DNA of 64,000 nt from Candidatus Acididesulfobacter guangdongensis (GTDB lineage: Bacteria > SZUA-79 > Acidulodesulfobacterales > Acidulodesulfobacteraceae): positions 1 through 64,000 of the forward strand of contig SGBC01000004.1 of the NCBI GenBank assembly GCA_004195045.1. Reading direction: 5' to 3'. Under the pieces are notes generated by a model, which saw nothing but the letters and a program-made list of their open reading frames with translations, was not told the DNA's origin and searched no databases. How positions within the stretch are numbered: the first letter of the stretch is position 1; the number at the start of each line of letters is the position of its first letter. This document shows positions 35,893 through 44,580 of this stretch, piece after piece. The translations under genes and the position numbers were made by a program.

Positions 35893-37110
35893 ATGTCATC
35901 AATAGCAGATTTATTAAAAACTACCGTAGATATGGGCGCTTCAGATTTGCATATAGCGGCGGGTTCGCCTCCCGTAATAAGACTGAGAGGTTCTCTTGCT
36001 CCCCTTAATTTTCCGTCGTTATCTCCTTCCGATACTCAAGGTCTTTGCTATAGCGTCATAACGGACGCGCAGAAGAAAAGATTTGAGGAGACGCACGAAC
36101 TTGATTTTTCATTTTCACAGAAAGGAGTATCGCGTTTCAGAGGCAACCTATATTTTGACAGAGGGTCGATTGCAGGCGCATTCAGGGTTATTCCTCACGC
36201 TATACCTTCAATAGACGCTTTAGGTTTGCCTCCAATAATAAAAGAAATTATAAAATCTCCGAGAGGTCTAATATTAGTAACCGGTCCGACCGGTTCCGGC
36301 AAAACTACTTCTCTGGCAGCTATGATAGATTCTATAAATGCAACGAGACACGAACATATCATTACTATTGAAGACCCTATAGAATATATTTTTCAGCATA
36401 AATCATGTTTGGTCAATCAGAGAGAAGTGGGTCAGGATTCGTATAGCTTTGTAGAAAGTTTAAGACATATTTTAAGGGAAGACCCAGATGTAGTTCTGAT
36501 AGGCGAAATACGGGATATGGAAACAATGGAAGCGGCATTGACTATAGCTGAAACAGGACATTTAACTTTTGGGACCCTGCATACTAATTCTGCCGTGCAG
36601 ACTATTTCCAGAATTATAGACATATTTCCATCAGACCAGCAGTCGCAGGTCAGGTCGTCATTATCGCTATCCTTAGTGGGTGTTATGTCTCAAACCCTTA
36701 TTCCTAAAATAGATAATCTTGGCAGAATTTTGGCTGCCGAAGTTATGATACCTAATGCCGCTATAAGAAATTTAATCAGAGAAAATAAAATTCATCAAAT
36801 ATATTCTCAACTTCAGCTCGGACAAGAAAAATACGGTATGCAAACTTTGAATCAGGCGCTTGCTTCGTTGGTGAACAACAGAATAATAAGCGAAACGGAA
36901 GCATATTCGCGCTCTTCGGACGTGGATGAATTAAAACAGAATATTAATTCCGGTTTGATATCTAAGGGCGGTTCCTTAAATAATAATATTTCTTCGAATG
37001 TCAATAATAACGCAGGAACAAAAGGAACGCAGCAGCAAAATCAAAACGGCAGTTCTTTTAACAAAACTAACGACGGATTGTTTTCCGGGATTGATTTTGA
37101 CAAATTATAG
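35893..37110 (+). CDS. pilT: Type IV pilus retraction ATPase PilT
   Basis: This motor drives pilus retraction and twitching. The N-terminal domain has GASDLHIAAGSPPVIRLRG. The ATPase domain has Walker A GPTGSGKTTS (about residues 130-139), Walker B VVLIGEIRDMETM, and the His box GTLHTNSAVQT, with the PilT AIRNLIRENK segment that helps retraction. No zinc cysteines. The 405 residues exceed the usual 345-370 because of an Asn/Gln/Ser-rich low-complexity tail (about 355-395). An SD (AAAGGA) precedes the ATG. Confidence 0.95.
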   Translation: MSSIADLLKTTVDMGASDLHIAAGSPPVIRLRGSLAPLNFPSLSPSDTQGLCYSVITDAQKKRFEETHELDFSFSQKGVSRFRGNLYFDRGSIAGAFRVIPHAIPSIDALGLPPIIKEIIKSPRGLILVTGPTGSGKTTSLAAMIDSINATRHEHIITIEDPIEYIFQHKSCLVNQREVGQDSYSFVESLRHILREDPDVVLIGEIRDMETMEAALTIAETGHLTFGTLHTNSAVQTISRIIDIFPSDQQSQVRSSLSLSLVGVMSQTLIPKIDNLGRILAAEVMIPNAAIRNLIRENKIHQIYSQLQLGQEKYGMQTLNQALASLVNNRIISETEAYSRSSDVDELKQNINSGLISKGGSLNNNISSNVNNNAGTKGTQQQNQNGSSFNKTNDGLFSGIDFDKL

Positions 37111-37231
37111 AGCAGTTGCATTTACGAATCATCGGACAGGTGTCGATATTAATATTTGATTGATTATATAATTATAATATGTTATTATATAATATAAGTA
37201 TATCATAAAATTATAAAGGGGTGGTAATTAT

Positions 37232-38458
37232 ATGCCTATTTATCAATGGAAGGGCAGAAAGAAAACAGGAGAATATATCACAGGTCAGATTGACGCAACA
37301 AGTCCGGAAATTGTCATCGATGAGCTTCATAAAAACAATATTTATCCTATTAATGTTGATAAAAAAAGCGAATTCCTGAGTATGCAGCTTACTGCTTCAA
37401 AGGAGATAAGTTCTAAAACCAAAATTAACGATGATGACCTGATAGTATTTACAAGACAGTTTTCTTCATTAGTGGATTCGGGAGTTCCTATTTTGCAGGG
37501 TCTCTCTATAATGATAGAACAGCAAAAGAATAAAAATTTAAAAGGCATCTTATCTAAAATTAAAGAAAATATAGAAAGCGGAGGAAGTTTATCAGACAGT
37601 TTCAGAAAATTTCCGCGTGTATTTAACGATTTATATATAAATCTTGTTGACGCAGGAGAAAAAGGAGGCGTTTTAGATAAAGTTTTCAGACGGTTATCCG
37701 TATATTTCGAAAAAACTCTTAAACTTAAAAGAAAAGTGAAGGGTGCAATGATATATCCTACAATAGTTCTGTCAGTTGCATTCGGAGTTATAGTTATCTT
37801 ATTAACATTTGTCATACCTGTATTCGCAAACCTTTTTGCAAGCGTAGGCGCAAAATTGCCGGCCCTTACTCAGGAGGTAATTAATTTCAGCGATTTCGTT
37901 AAATCGTATATATTATATATAATTATCGCCATCGGTGTAATAATTTTTTTAGTCAAATCATATTATAAAAAAGAAAACGGAAGACGAAATATAGACCGTT
38001 TGATACTTAAGATACCTCTGGTGGGGCTCTTATTAAAAAAAGTTTCCATCGCAAGATTTTCCAGAACCCTTTCGACAATGATTGAAAGCGGCGTTCCGAT
38101 TTTATCGGCATTAGGTATAGTGTCTAAAATAAGCGGAAATAAAATTATAGAAGAATCTTTAATTAAAGCAAAAGAAGATGTGGCATCCGGAGCCCCGCTT
38201 TCTGCCGCGATTAATAAAACAGGACTATTTCCTCCTCTTGTAATTCAGATGATAATGGTTGGAGAAAAAACAGGAAACCTCGATGCAATGTTGGCTAAAG
38301 TTGCCGACTACTACGACGAAGAAGTAGACAATGCTGTAACTAATCTGACTTCAATGATGGAACCTGCTCTTATAGTTTTTCTCGGGATTGTAGTAGGCGT
38401 TTTGGTTGTAGCTATGTATTTGCCTATATTTAATCTCGGAAATGCAATCAAAGGATGA
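37232..38458 (+). CDS. pilC: Type IV pilus inner-membrane platform protein PilC
   Basis: This is the GspF/PilC polytopic platform that couples the motors to the pilus. The N-terminus MPIYQWKGRKKTGEYITGQ is typical. Two GspF domains (about 70-195 and 270-395) each carry FTRQFSSLVDSGVPILQGL / FSRTLSTMIESGVPILSAL patterns, and membrane helices lie at about 172-200, 222-242 and 380-400. The length of 408 is normal. It follows pilT with SD AAAGGGG. Confidence 0.95.
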   Translation: MPIYQWKGRKKTGEYITGQIDATSPEIVIDELHKNNIYPINVDKKSEFLSMQLTASKEISSKTKINDDDLIVFTRQFSSLVDSGVPILQGLSIMIEQQKNKNLKGILSKIKENIESGGSLSDSFRKFPRVFNDLYINLVDAGEKGGVLDKVFRRLSVYFEKTLKLKRKVKGAMIYPTIVLSVAFGVIVILLTFVIPVFANLFASVGAKLPALTQEVINFSDFVKSYILYIIIAIGVIIFLVKSYYKKENGRRNIDRLILKIPLVGLLLKKVSIARFSRTLSTMIESGVPILSALGIVSKISGNKIIEESLIKAKEDVASGAPLSAAINKTGLFPPLVIQMIMVGEKTGNLDAMLAKVADYYDEEVDNAVTNLTSMMEPALIVFLGIVVGVLVVAMYLPIFNLGNAIKG

Positions 38459-38498
38459 TTTTTGCATCTTATTATTATATCTGTATCATACCTAACAT

Positions 38499-40340
38499 AT
38501 GGCAAATAAAAGCCTGAAAAGAAATTTTCATATTGAAGGCAGTAACATTTATGAAAAGCTGAAATTTGTCATAGTATTCAGATTTACTGCAATTTCATTA
38601 GCGGTTTTAATTTACCTGCTCATATTAATTAATCACGGTTCGGATCTATTTTTTTATACTGAATACGAAATTTTTATTTTTTTAGTTATCATAGTTTTCC
38701 TCACTGTTCTATATTCATTTATAAATTATTATATTAAAAAAAGGAATAAAGAAAAATATTTTGCTTTGTTTGGACTAATGCAGATTATTTTTGATTTTAT
38801 TTTGATATCCGTTTTTGTAATTTTAAACGGAGGATTGGAAAGCAATCTGATTTTCTTATATTATCTATTAGTTTTAATAGCAGGATTTATTTTTTTAGGT
38901 GCCGGTATTATTTTTTTTACGGTGGCTTCTTCTTTAATTATCGGTTTTATTGCCGACTTGCAGTTTTATTTCAATGTACCTGGACATTACTATTATTTGT
39001 ATGAGCCTGACAAACTGCTATTTGCGCTCAGTTTAAATATTTTAGGTTTATTGATATTCGGCTGGATTTTATATAAATTTTCCAATAATATAAAATATTT
39101 AAGTAATAAAGTGATAGAAATAGACGAGGTAATGAAAAATGCGGCAATATTTAACAAAGAACTTATAAATAGTTTTACGCAGGGCGTTATTGTTTTAAAC
39201 GATAAAAATAATATCGTATTTATAAATAAATCAGGAATGGATTTAATAGGTTCGGATGTATTTAATGACTCTATTGTCGGCAAAGCAGGCAGTTTTTATC
39301 ATTTTAATTTAAAAATAGATGGCATATTCAAAGACTTTCCGCTAAATATTTTTGATGAAGAGAAAGTCGGCGCTATCCGTTTTGAAGTTAAACACAATGG
39401 GAAAATTATAGGTTTTGCCTATTCTGAATTTAAAGACAATAAAAATCCGGGACGGCGTATTTTGCTTTTTAAAGATATATCATATATAAAAGAATTAGAA
39501 CTTGACTCAAAAATAAATGAAGGATTAATTGCTACCGGAAAATTAGCAGGCTGGCTTGCGCATGAAATAAGAAATCCATTGTCTGCAATTAATACTTCTA
39601 TTGATATTCTAAATTCTGATAATATAAGTTGTAACATAATAGATGCCGGAGACAATAATGCTGATTTCAGCAAATTGACAGGGATAATAAAAACAGAAAC
39701 TATAAGATTAGAGTCTTTAGTCAAAGATTTTCTCGGTTTTGTCAATAGTAAAACCGCAGCGTTTAATACAAACGCAATAGGCAGTTCAGTTAATTTTGAA
39801 CACTTTAATCTTCATGATTTTTCTGAATATATAATTTCCCAATTTAAGTCATCGGAAGATTATGATATAACAAACAGAATAGACAATAGAATTGATATGT
39901 ATTTTGAAAAATACCGCCTGCATCAAATATTTGTGAATATAATTGAAAATGCTGCCGCTTCGGTTAAATCAAGACATAAAAATAATTTAAGCAATAATAC
40001 AAAAGGTAAAATAAGAATAAGCGCCATGAAAATTTCAGGAAAGTTTTCGGCGGGACAGGACGAACATAGCGAAAGCGAACGGGAGAACAGCAAACAGAAG
40101 GCAGCCGGCGATTTCTTAATCATGAAATTTTACGATAACGGAGAAGGCATAGACGAAGATGTTATTAAAAATATATTTAAACCGCTGTTTACCACAAAAA
40201 AAAACGGCACGGGCCTTGGACTTTCAATAGTAAAATCAATAATCGATAATTTTAGCGGAAACATCAGTATAAAAAGCAAAAAAAATAAAGGTACGTTAAT
40301 TAATATTGCATTACCATTATATGAGCATAAAAAACGGTAA
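38499..40340 (+). CDS. pilS: Sensor histidine kinase PilS
   Basis: The N-terminal half has about six transmembrane helices (residues 25-195), as in PilS. A PAS-like domain follows (about 220-330, TQGVIVLNDKNNIVFIN), then HisKA with GWLAHEIRNPLSAI and an HATPase domain (N box INIIENAAAS, DNGEGIDED, GTGLGLSIVKSII). A charged Ser/Glu/Lys insert lies within the ATPase domain (about 520-545). PilS responds to pilin levels in the membrane in the model system and controls pilA via PilR. The reading frame overlaps pilR by 20 bases. pilA itself is not in the window. Confidence 0.9.
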   Translation: MANKSLKRNFHIEGSNIYEKLKFVIVFRFTAISLAVLIYLLILINHGSDLFFYTEYEIFIFLVIIVFLTVLYSFINYYIKKRNKEKYFALFGLMQIIFDFILISVFVILNGGLESNLIFLYYLLVLIAGFIFLGAGIIFFTVASSLIIGFIADLQFYFNVPGHYYYLYEPDKLLFALSLNILGLLIFGWILYKFSNNIKYLSNKVIEIDEVMKNAAIFNKELINSFTQGVIVLNDKNNIVFINKSGMDLIGSDVFNDSIVGKAGSFYHFNLKIDGIFKDFPLNIFDEEKVGAIRFEVKHNGKIIGFAYSEFKDNKNPGRRILLFKDISYIKELELDSKINEGLIATGKLAGWLAHEIRNPLSAINTSIDILNSDNISCNIIDAGDNNADFSKLTGIIKTETIRLESLVKDFLGFVNSKTAAFNTNAIGSSVNFEHFNLHDFSEYIISQFKSSEDYDITNRIDNRIDMYFEKYRLHQIFVNIIENAAASVKSRHKNNLSNNTKGKIRISAMKISGKFSAGQDEHSESERENSKQKAAGDFLIMKFYDNGEGIDEDVIKNIFKPLFTTKKNGTGLGLSIVKSIIDNFSGNISIKSKKNKGTLINIALPLYEHKKR

Positions 40341-41817
40341 AAAAATTCTTATAATAGACGACGAAAAATCTGTTTTAGATTCTTTGGAAATACTTTTAAA
40401 ATATGAGGGTTATGAAATAACGGCTTTATTGTCTGCAAGAGAAGCGTTAAAACTTATTGCCGATAATACAGATAGCACATTTAATTTAATTATATCTGAT
40501 ATTTCGATGCCTGATATAAGCGGCATAGATTTTCTTTGTCAGTTTAAAGACCTTTATCTTAAAAATATAAATTATTCTTATACGGCTCATCTATTGCCTG
40601 TCATACTTATGACGGCGTATTCCGATGTGAAAACAGCCGTAAATGCTTTAAAAGAAGGGGCGTTCGATTATCTCATAAAGCCTTTTGATACCGATGAATT
40701 TAAGATAACCGTTAAAAAAGCGGTAGAATATTTTTCCGTATATGACGAACTTAATAATCTAAAAAATAAATTAGTAGATAATGACAGATTAAGGGGAAAT
40801 ATAGTTGGGGATTCGGCGGCAATATCTAAAATTATAACCGAAGTAAATATTTTCGCAAAAAGTTTTTCCACAATGCTTATTACAGGTGAATCTGGAACCG
40901 GAAAAGAACTTGCGGCAAAACTTGCTCACGATATATATTTCAATAAGCGCTCCGACGGCAAACATGGAGGCGAATTTGTTCCGGTCAATCTATCCGCGAT
41001 TCCTGAAAATCTTATTGAAAGCGAACTTTTTGGTTACACTAAAGGTGCGTTTACCGGTGCAAATTATGATAAAAAAGGCATTTTGGAATATGCAGATAAA
41101 GGTACGCTGTTTCTTGACGAGATAGGCGATTTGCCGATGTCTGTTCAGGTGAAACTGCTAAGGGTTCTGCAGGAAAAAACCTTTAGAAAAATAGGCTCAA
41201 ATAAAGAATATTCTTTAGATATAAGATTTATTGCCGCAACTAATAAAGATTTAAACGAATTAATAAGACGAGGCGAATTCAGAGAAGATTTATTCTTCAG
41301 GCTTAATGCCATTCATATTGAAATGCCTCCCTTAAGAAAGCATAAAGAAGATATTCCCTTACTAGTTTCATATTTTATCGGCAATTATTCAAAAAAACTT
41401 AATAAAAATATTGCATTTATTAACCAGAATGCAGTTTCTATTTTAGCAGATTATGATTATCCGGGAAACATTCGCGAATTGGAAAATCTAATAGAAAGAG
41501 CATGTATATATTGCAGAACGGAAGAAATAACGGAAAATTGCCTTCCTGACAGTATAAAAAAAAAATCAAATAATATTATTTCAAAAATTAATGAAACAAC
41601 TTATGAAGATATTTTAAAAAAAATTATTTTTGTATTTAATGAAATTAATGCTAAAAATAAAATAAGTTTAGAAAAATTTATAGATGATATTGAAAAAAAT
41701 ATAATAATTGATAGAATGGAAAATAAAAAACAATCTAAAAAACTGTTGGCAAAAGAACTTGGATTATCCGCAAGGTCTTTAAGATATATAGTTTCTAAAA
41801 TTGCAGACAGAGGATGA
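40321..41817 (+). CDS. pilR: Sigma-54-dependent response regulator PilR
   Basis: This is the partner of PilS. I take ATG 40321 (MSIKNGKKILIIDDEK); a TTG at 40306 would add five residues. The receiver has LIISDISMPDISG, the AAA+ domain has GESGTGKE, the sigma-54 loop GAFTGA and GTLFLDEIGD, and the C-terminus has a Fis-type helix-turn-helix (KKLLAKELGLSARSLRYI). The length is 498. It overlaps the 3' end of pilS and, by ATGA, the start of truA, so the three are coupled. It would activate pilin transcription. Confidence 0.92.
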   Translation: MSIKNGKKILIIDDEKSVLDSLEILLKYEGYEITALLSAREALKLIADNTDSTFNLIISDISMPDISGIDFLCQFKDLYLKNINYSYTAHLLPVILMTAYSDVKTAVNALKEGAFDYLIKPFDTDEFKITVKKAVEYFSVYDELNNLKNKLVDNDRLRGNIVGDSAAISKIITEVNIFAKSFSTMLITGESGTGKELAAKLAHDIYFNKRSDGKHGGEFVPVNLSAIPENLIESELFGYTKGAFTGANYDKKGILEYADKGTLFLDEIGDLPMSVQVKLLRVLQEKTFRKIGSNKEYSLDIRFIAATNKDLNELIRRGEFREDLFFRLNAIHIEMPPLRKHKEDIPLLVSYFIGNYSKKLNKNIAFINQNAVSILADYDYPGNIRELENLIERACIYCRTEEITENCLPDSIKKKSNNIISKINETTYEDILKKIIFVFNEINAKNKISLEKFIDDIEKNIIIDRMENKKQSKKLLAKELGLSARSLRYIVSKIADRG

Positions 41818-42599
41818 TTAATTATCTTATAACATTGGAGTATGACGGGTCAAATTATCACGGCTGGCAAATCCAGAATAATTATTCTGCAGAAAATAAC
41901 AATGTAGAATTAAAAACAATATCCGGAGAAATTTTGAAAGCAATTAAAAAAATAACCGGAACAGACACTGAACTGTTTGTTTCAGGCAGGACAGACGCCG
42001 GGGTTCACGCATTAAATCAGGTGGCTAATTTCAAATTGCCTTTTTTACTTAATTTGGAAAAATTAAAATCAAGTTTAAACGGGGTGCTGCCGTATAACGA
42101 TATCTCCGTTAAAAGTATTGAACTTGTTCATAATTCCTTTCACGCAACTTTTGATACCGTATCAAAAACATATCTTTATAAATTAAATAACGGATTTAGA
42201 AGCGCGCTCTTGTCAAAACATTCATGGTATATTAAAGATAATCTTAATTTTAGTTTAATGAATCAGGCTTCTAATATGTTTGTCGGAAACTATAACTTTA
42301 TAAATTTTGCAAAATCTGATAAGAGAAAGTGTATCGAAGATTATTTCAGAAGAATAACCGAAATTAATATTCAAAAAAAAAATTACGGATTTGACATTTA
42401 TATAACCGGAGACGGTTTTTTAAGACATATGGTAAGAAGAATTGTCGGAGCTATAGTTCTTTGCGGGTTAGGCAAAATTAATATCGAACGTATAAATTAT
42501 CTGCTTAATGCGGGTAAAACGGCTGCTAATATTACTAAGGCTCCTCCGGAAGGTCTTTTTTTATATTCAATTAAATATAAACATAAATTTTTTTGTTGA
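41814..42599 (+). CDS. truA: tRNA pseudouridine synthase A
   Basis: It makes pseudouridine at positions 38-40 of tRNA anticodon stems. Motifs are LEYDGSNYHGWQIQ at the N-terminus, the catalytic SGRTDAGVHALNQVANF with the essential Asp, YLYKLN, and DGFLRHMVRRIVGA. The length of 261 is normal. The start codon overlaps the pilR stop (ATGA). A terminator-like hairpin lies 65 bases beyond the stop. Confidence 0.95.
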   Translation: MINYLITLEYDGSNYHGWQIQNNYSAENNNVELKTISGEILKAIKKITGTDTELFVSGRTDAGVHALNQVANFKLPFLLNLEKLKSSLNGVLPYNDISVKSIELVHNSFHATFDTVSKTYLYKLNNGFRSALLSKHSWYIKDNLNFSLMNQASNMFVGNYNFINFAKSDKRKCIEDYFRRITEINIQKKNYGFDIYITGDGFLRHMVRRIVGAIVLCGLGKINIERINYLLNAGKTAANITKAPPEGLFLYSIKYKHKFFC

Positions 42600-42663
42600 T
42601 ATTTATCATTTATTTATTTATAATTAGTAAATAAAGTTAACCATTACTAAAGTTTTATCTAAA

Positions 42664-42687
42664 AGTGGGTTTATCCCGCTTTTTTTA
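42664..42687 (+). terminator. Intrinsic terminator directly ahead of rimP
   Basis: AGTGGG (42664-42669) pairs with CCCGCT (42675-42680, one G-T pair) around a five-base loop, followed by seven T. It ends three bases before the rimP ATG, so it is either the truA terminator placed tightly against rimP or an attenuator for the rimP-nusA operon. Confidence 0.7.
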
Positions 42688-42690
42688 TTT

Positions 42691-43239
42691 ATGCATGATG
42701 ATTTATTGAAAAAAATTGACGAACTTGCGGAAGATATTGCAAAATATTATGGCTGCTATATTGTCGGGTCTTTATTTGTTTCTTCTCTAAAAAATAGAGG
42801 GGTTGCTTTGAGAATCTATGCCGATGCGGAAGGCGGAATAAGCATATCTCAGCTTACCGATATATCCAAAGAATTAAGCATGGTTTTAGATATTAAAGAA
42901 TTAATTGATTTCAAATATAATCTGGAAGTGTCTTCCCCGGGTATAGACAGAGTAATTTTTAAAATAAAAGATTATATAAGATTCAAAAATAAACGCGCTA
43001 AAATATCTTTAAACGAAAAAATTAGCGGAAGATTAAATTTTATAGGAAAAATTATTGATGTGTCAGATTTAATAAGCCAAACGGGTGAAAAAATATCGTT
43101 AGATTCGTTTAACGCAGACTTAAACAACGCCGGTTCGAATATTATAAATGCGAATATAAAAATATACGATGAAATAGACGATAAAAATTACGTTATATCT
43201 TTTTCAAAAATAAAAAAGGCAAATTTAATAGCAGAATAA
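42691..43239 (+). CDS. rimP: Ribosome maturation factor RimP
   Basis: It is needed for 30S subunit maturation. The N-terminal domain contains GCYIVGSLF and LRIYADAEGGISI, and the conserved VSSPGIDR motif follows near residue 90. The C-terminal SH3-like domain is longer than usual through an insertion around 115-150 (182 residues against the usual 150-160). No SD precedes ATG 42691, because the terminator T-tract occupies that place. It is the first gene of the nusA-infB operon. Confidence 0.92.
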   Translation: MHDDLLKKIDELAEDIAKYYGCYIVGSLFVSSLKNRGVALRIYADAEGGISISQLTDISKELSMVLDIKELIDFKYNLEVSSPGIDRVIFKIKDYIRFKNKRAKISLNEKISGRLNFIGKIIDVSDLISQTGEKISLDSFNADLNNAGSNIINANIKIYDEIDDKNYVISFSKIKKANLIAE

Positions 43240-43281
43240 AAATTTTAATTTTATATTTTATATAAGTTAAGGAGTTTAATT

Positions 43282-44577
43282 GTGGCGCAACTTAATACAG
43301 AGCATCTTTCTTTAGTTATAGATCAGGTCTCTAAAGATAAAAATATTGACAGGTCTTTAGTTATAGAAGCTGTTGAGCAGGCTATACTTGCAATTGCACG
43401 CAGAAACATCGGAAGCGGCTATGATTTAGAAGCTCATTATACTGAAGAAACAGGAGAAATCGAAGTTTTTATGTTTAAAGAGGTAGCCGAAGAAGTTAAA
43501 AACGACAAAACGGAAATTACACTTGAGGATGCTATTGAATACGATGCCGACAGTCATATCGGAGACAGTCTCGGTCTTAAAGTAGAAAAAAATATTTACG
43601 GAAGAATTGAAGCTCAGGTTGCCAAACAAATTATATTTCAAAAAATAAAAGAAGTCGAACATAAAAATATATTTGATGAATTTAATCTCAGAAAAGGCGA
43701 AATTGTAAACGGTCTTGTAAGAAAAGTCGAAAAATCAATGATAATTGTAGATCTCGGCAAAACAGAAGCTGTTTTACCTAAACAGGATCAAATATTTAGT
43801 GAAGTATATAAATCTCATGACAGAATAAGAGCAGTATTATCGGATATCAAAATGGAAAAAGGAGGTCCGAAGCTTATTCTTTCCAGAGCGTCGGATGAAT
43901 TTTTAATAAAACTTTTTGAATCTGAAATTCCTGAAATTTATGATGGGATAGTGAAGATAGTCAAGGTTGCAAGAGCTCCCGGTTTCAGATCTAAAGTTGC
44001 GGTTTACAGCAACAGCAGAGATGTTGACCCCATAGGTGCGTGCGTTGGAATTAAAGGTTTCAGAATACAAAACATTATCAATGAGTTAAGAGGAGAAAAA
44101 ATAGATATAATTGAATATTCCGATAATCCTGCTAAGTTGGCTTCAAATGCTTTAAGCCCTGCCGAACCGTCAAAGGTTTCGCTAAATAGCCAGGCTAAGG
44201 TTATCACCGTAATCGTCCCCGACGATCAGTTATCGCTTGCGATAGGAAGGCAAGGACAAAATGTGAGGCTTACGTCAAAATTAACGGACTATAAAATAGA
44301 TGTTGTTTCCGAATCTAAGTCTGCTAAGAAAGATATAGAAGGGTACAAAATGCTCATGGATATTCCGGGTATGGGGGATATTATAGCAAGGTCGCTTTAT
44401 CAGAGCGGTTATTCTACCGCTGAAATTATAGCAGGCGCAGATTCTGAAAAGTTGGCGAATGATTTATCCGTCGATATTAAAAAAGCGGATAAAATTATTC
44501 AATCGGCTCAGGATTTACTTAATCGTCTGCAATCAGATTTAGAACTTAAAGAACGGATAAACAGGGAAATTAACTAA
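43282..44577 (+). CDS. nusA: Transcription termination/antitermination factor NusA
   Basis: It binds RNA polymerase and nascent RNA and modulates pausing, termination and antitermination. The N-terminal domain (1-130, LVIEAVEQAILAIARR) is followed by S1 (about 135-200), KH1 (PIGACVGIKGFRIQNI) and KH2 (SLAIGRQGQNVRL), then one helix-hairpin-helix region (MLMDIPGMGDIIARSLY). The length of 431 lacks the two acidic repeats of E. coli NusA. The GTG start has SD AAGGAG. Its location behind a terminator allows autoregulation. Confidence 0.96.
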   Translation: MAQLNTEHLSLVIDQVSKDKNIDRSLVIEAVEQAILAIARRNIGSGYDLEAHYTEETGEIEVFMFKEVAEEVKNDKTEITLEDAIEYDADSHIGDSLGLKVEKNIYGRIEAQVAKQIIFQKIKEVEHKNIFDEFNLRKGEIVNGLVRKVEKSMIIVDLGKTEAVLPKQDQIFSEVYKSHDRIRAVLSDIKMEKGGPKLILSRASDEFLIKLFESEIPEIYDGIVKIVKVARAPGFRSKVAVYSNSRDVDPIGACVGIKGFRIQNIINELRGEKIDIIEYSDNPAKLASNALSPAEPSKVSLNSQAKVITVIVPDDQLSLAIGRQGQNVRLTSKLTDYKIDVVSESKSAKKDIEGYKMLMDIPGMGDIIARSLYQSGYSTAEIIAGADSEKLANDLSVDIKKADKIIQSAQDLLNRLQSDLELKERINREIN

Positions 44578-44580
44578 ACT

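Noticed and set aside
33888-38458. Type II secretion motor genes (gspE/gspF)
   Set aside because: The presence of a PilT-type retraction ATPase and PilS-PilR next to them makes a type IV pilus the better reading.
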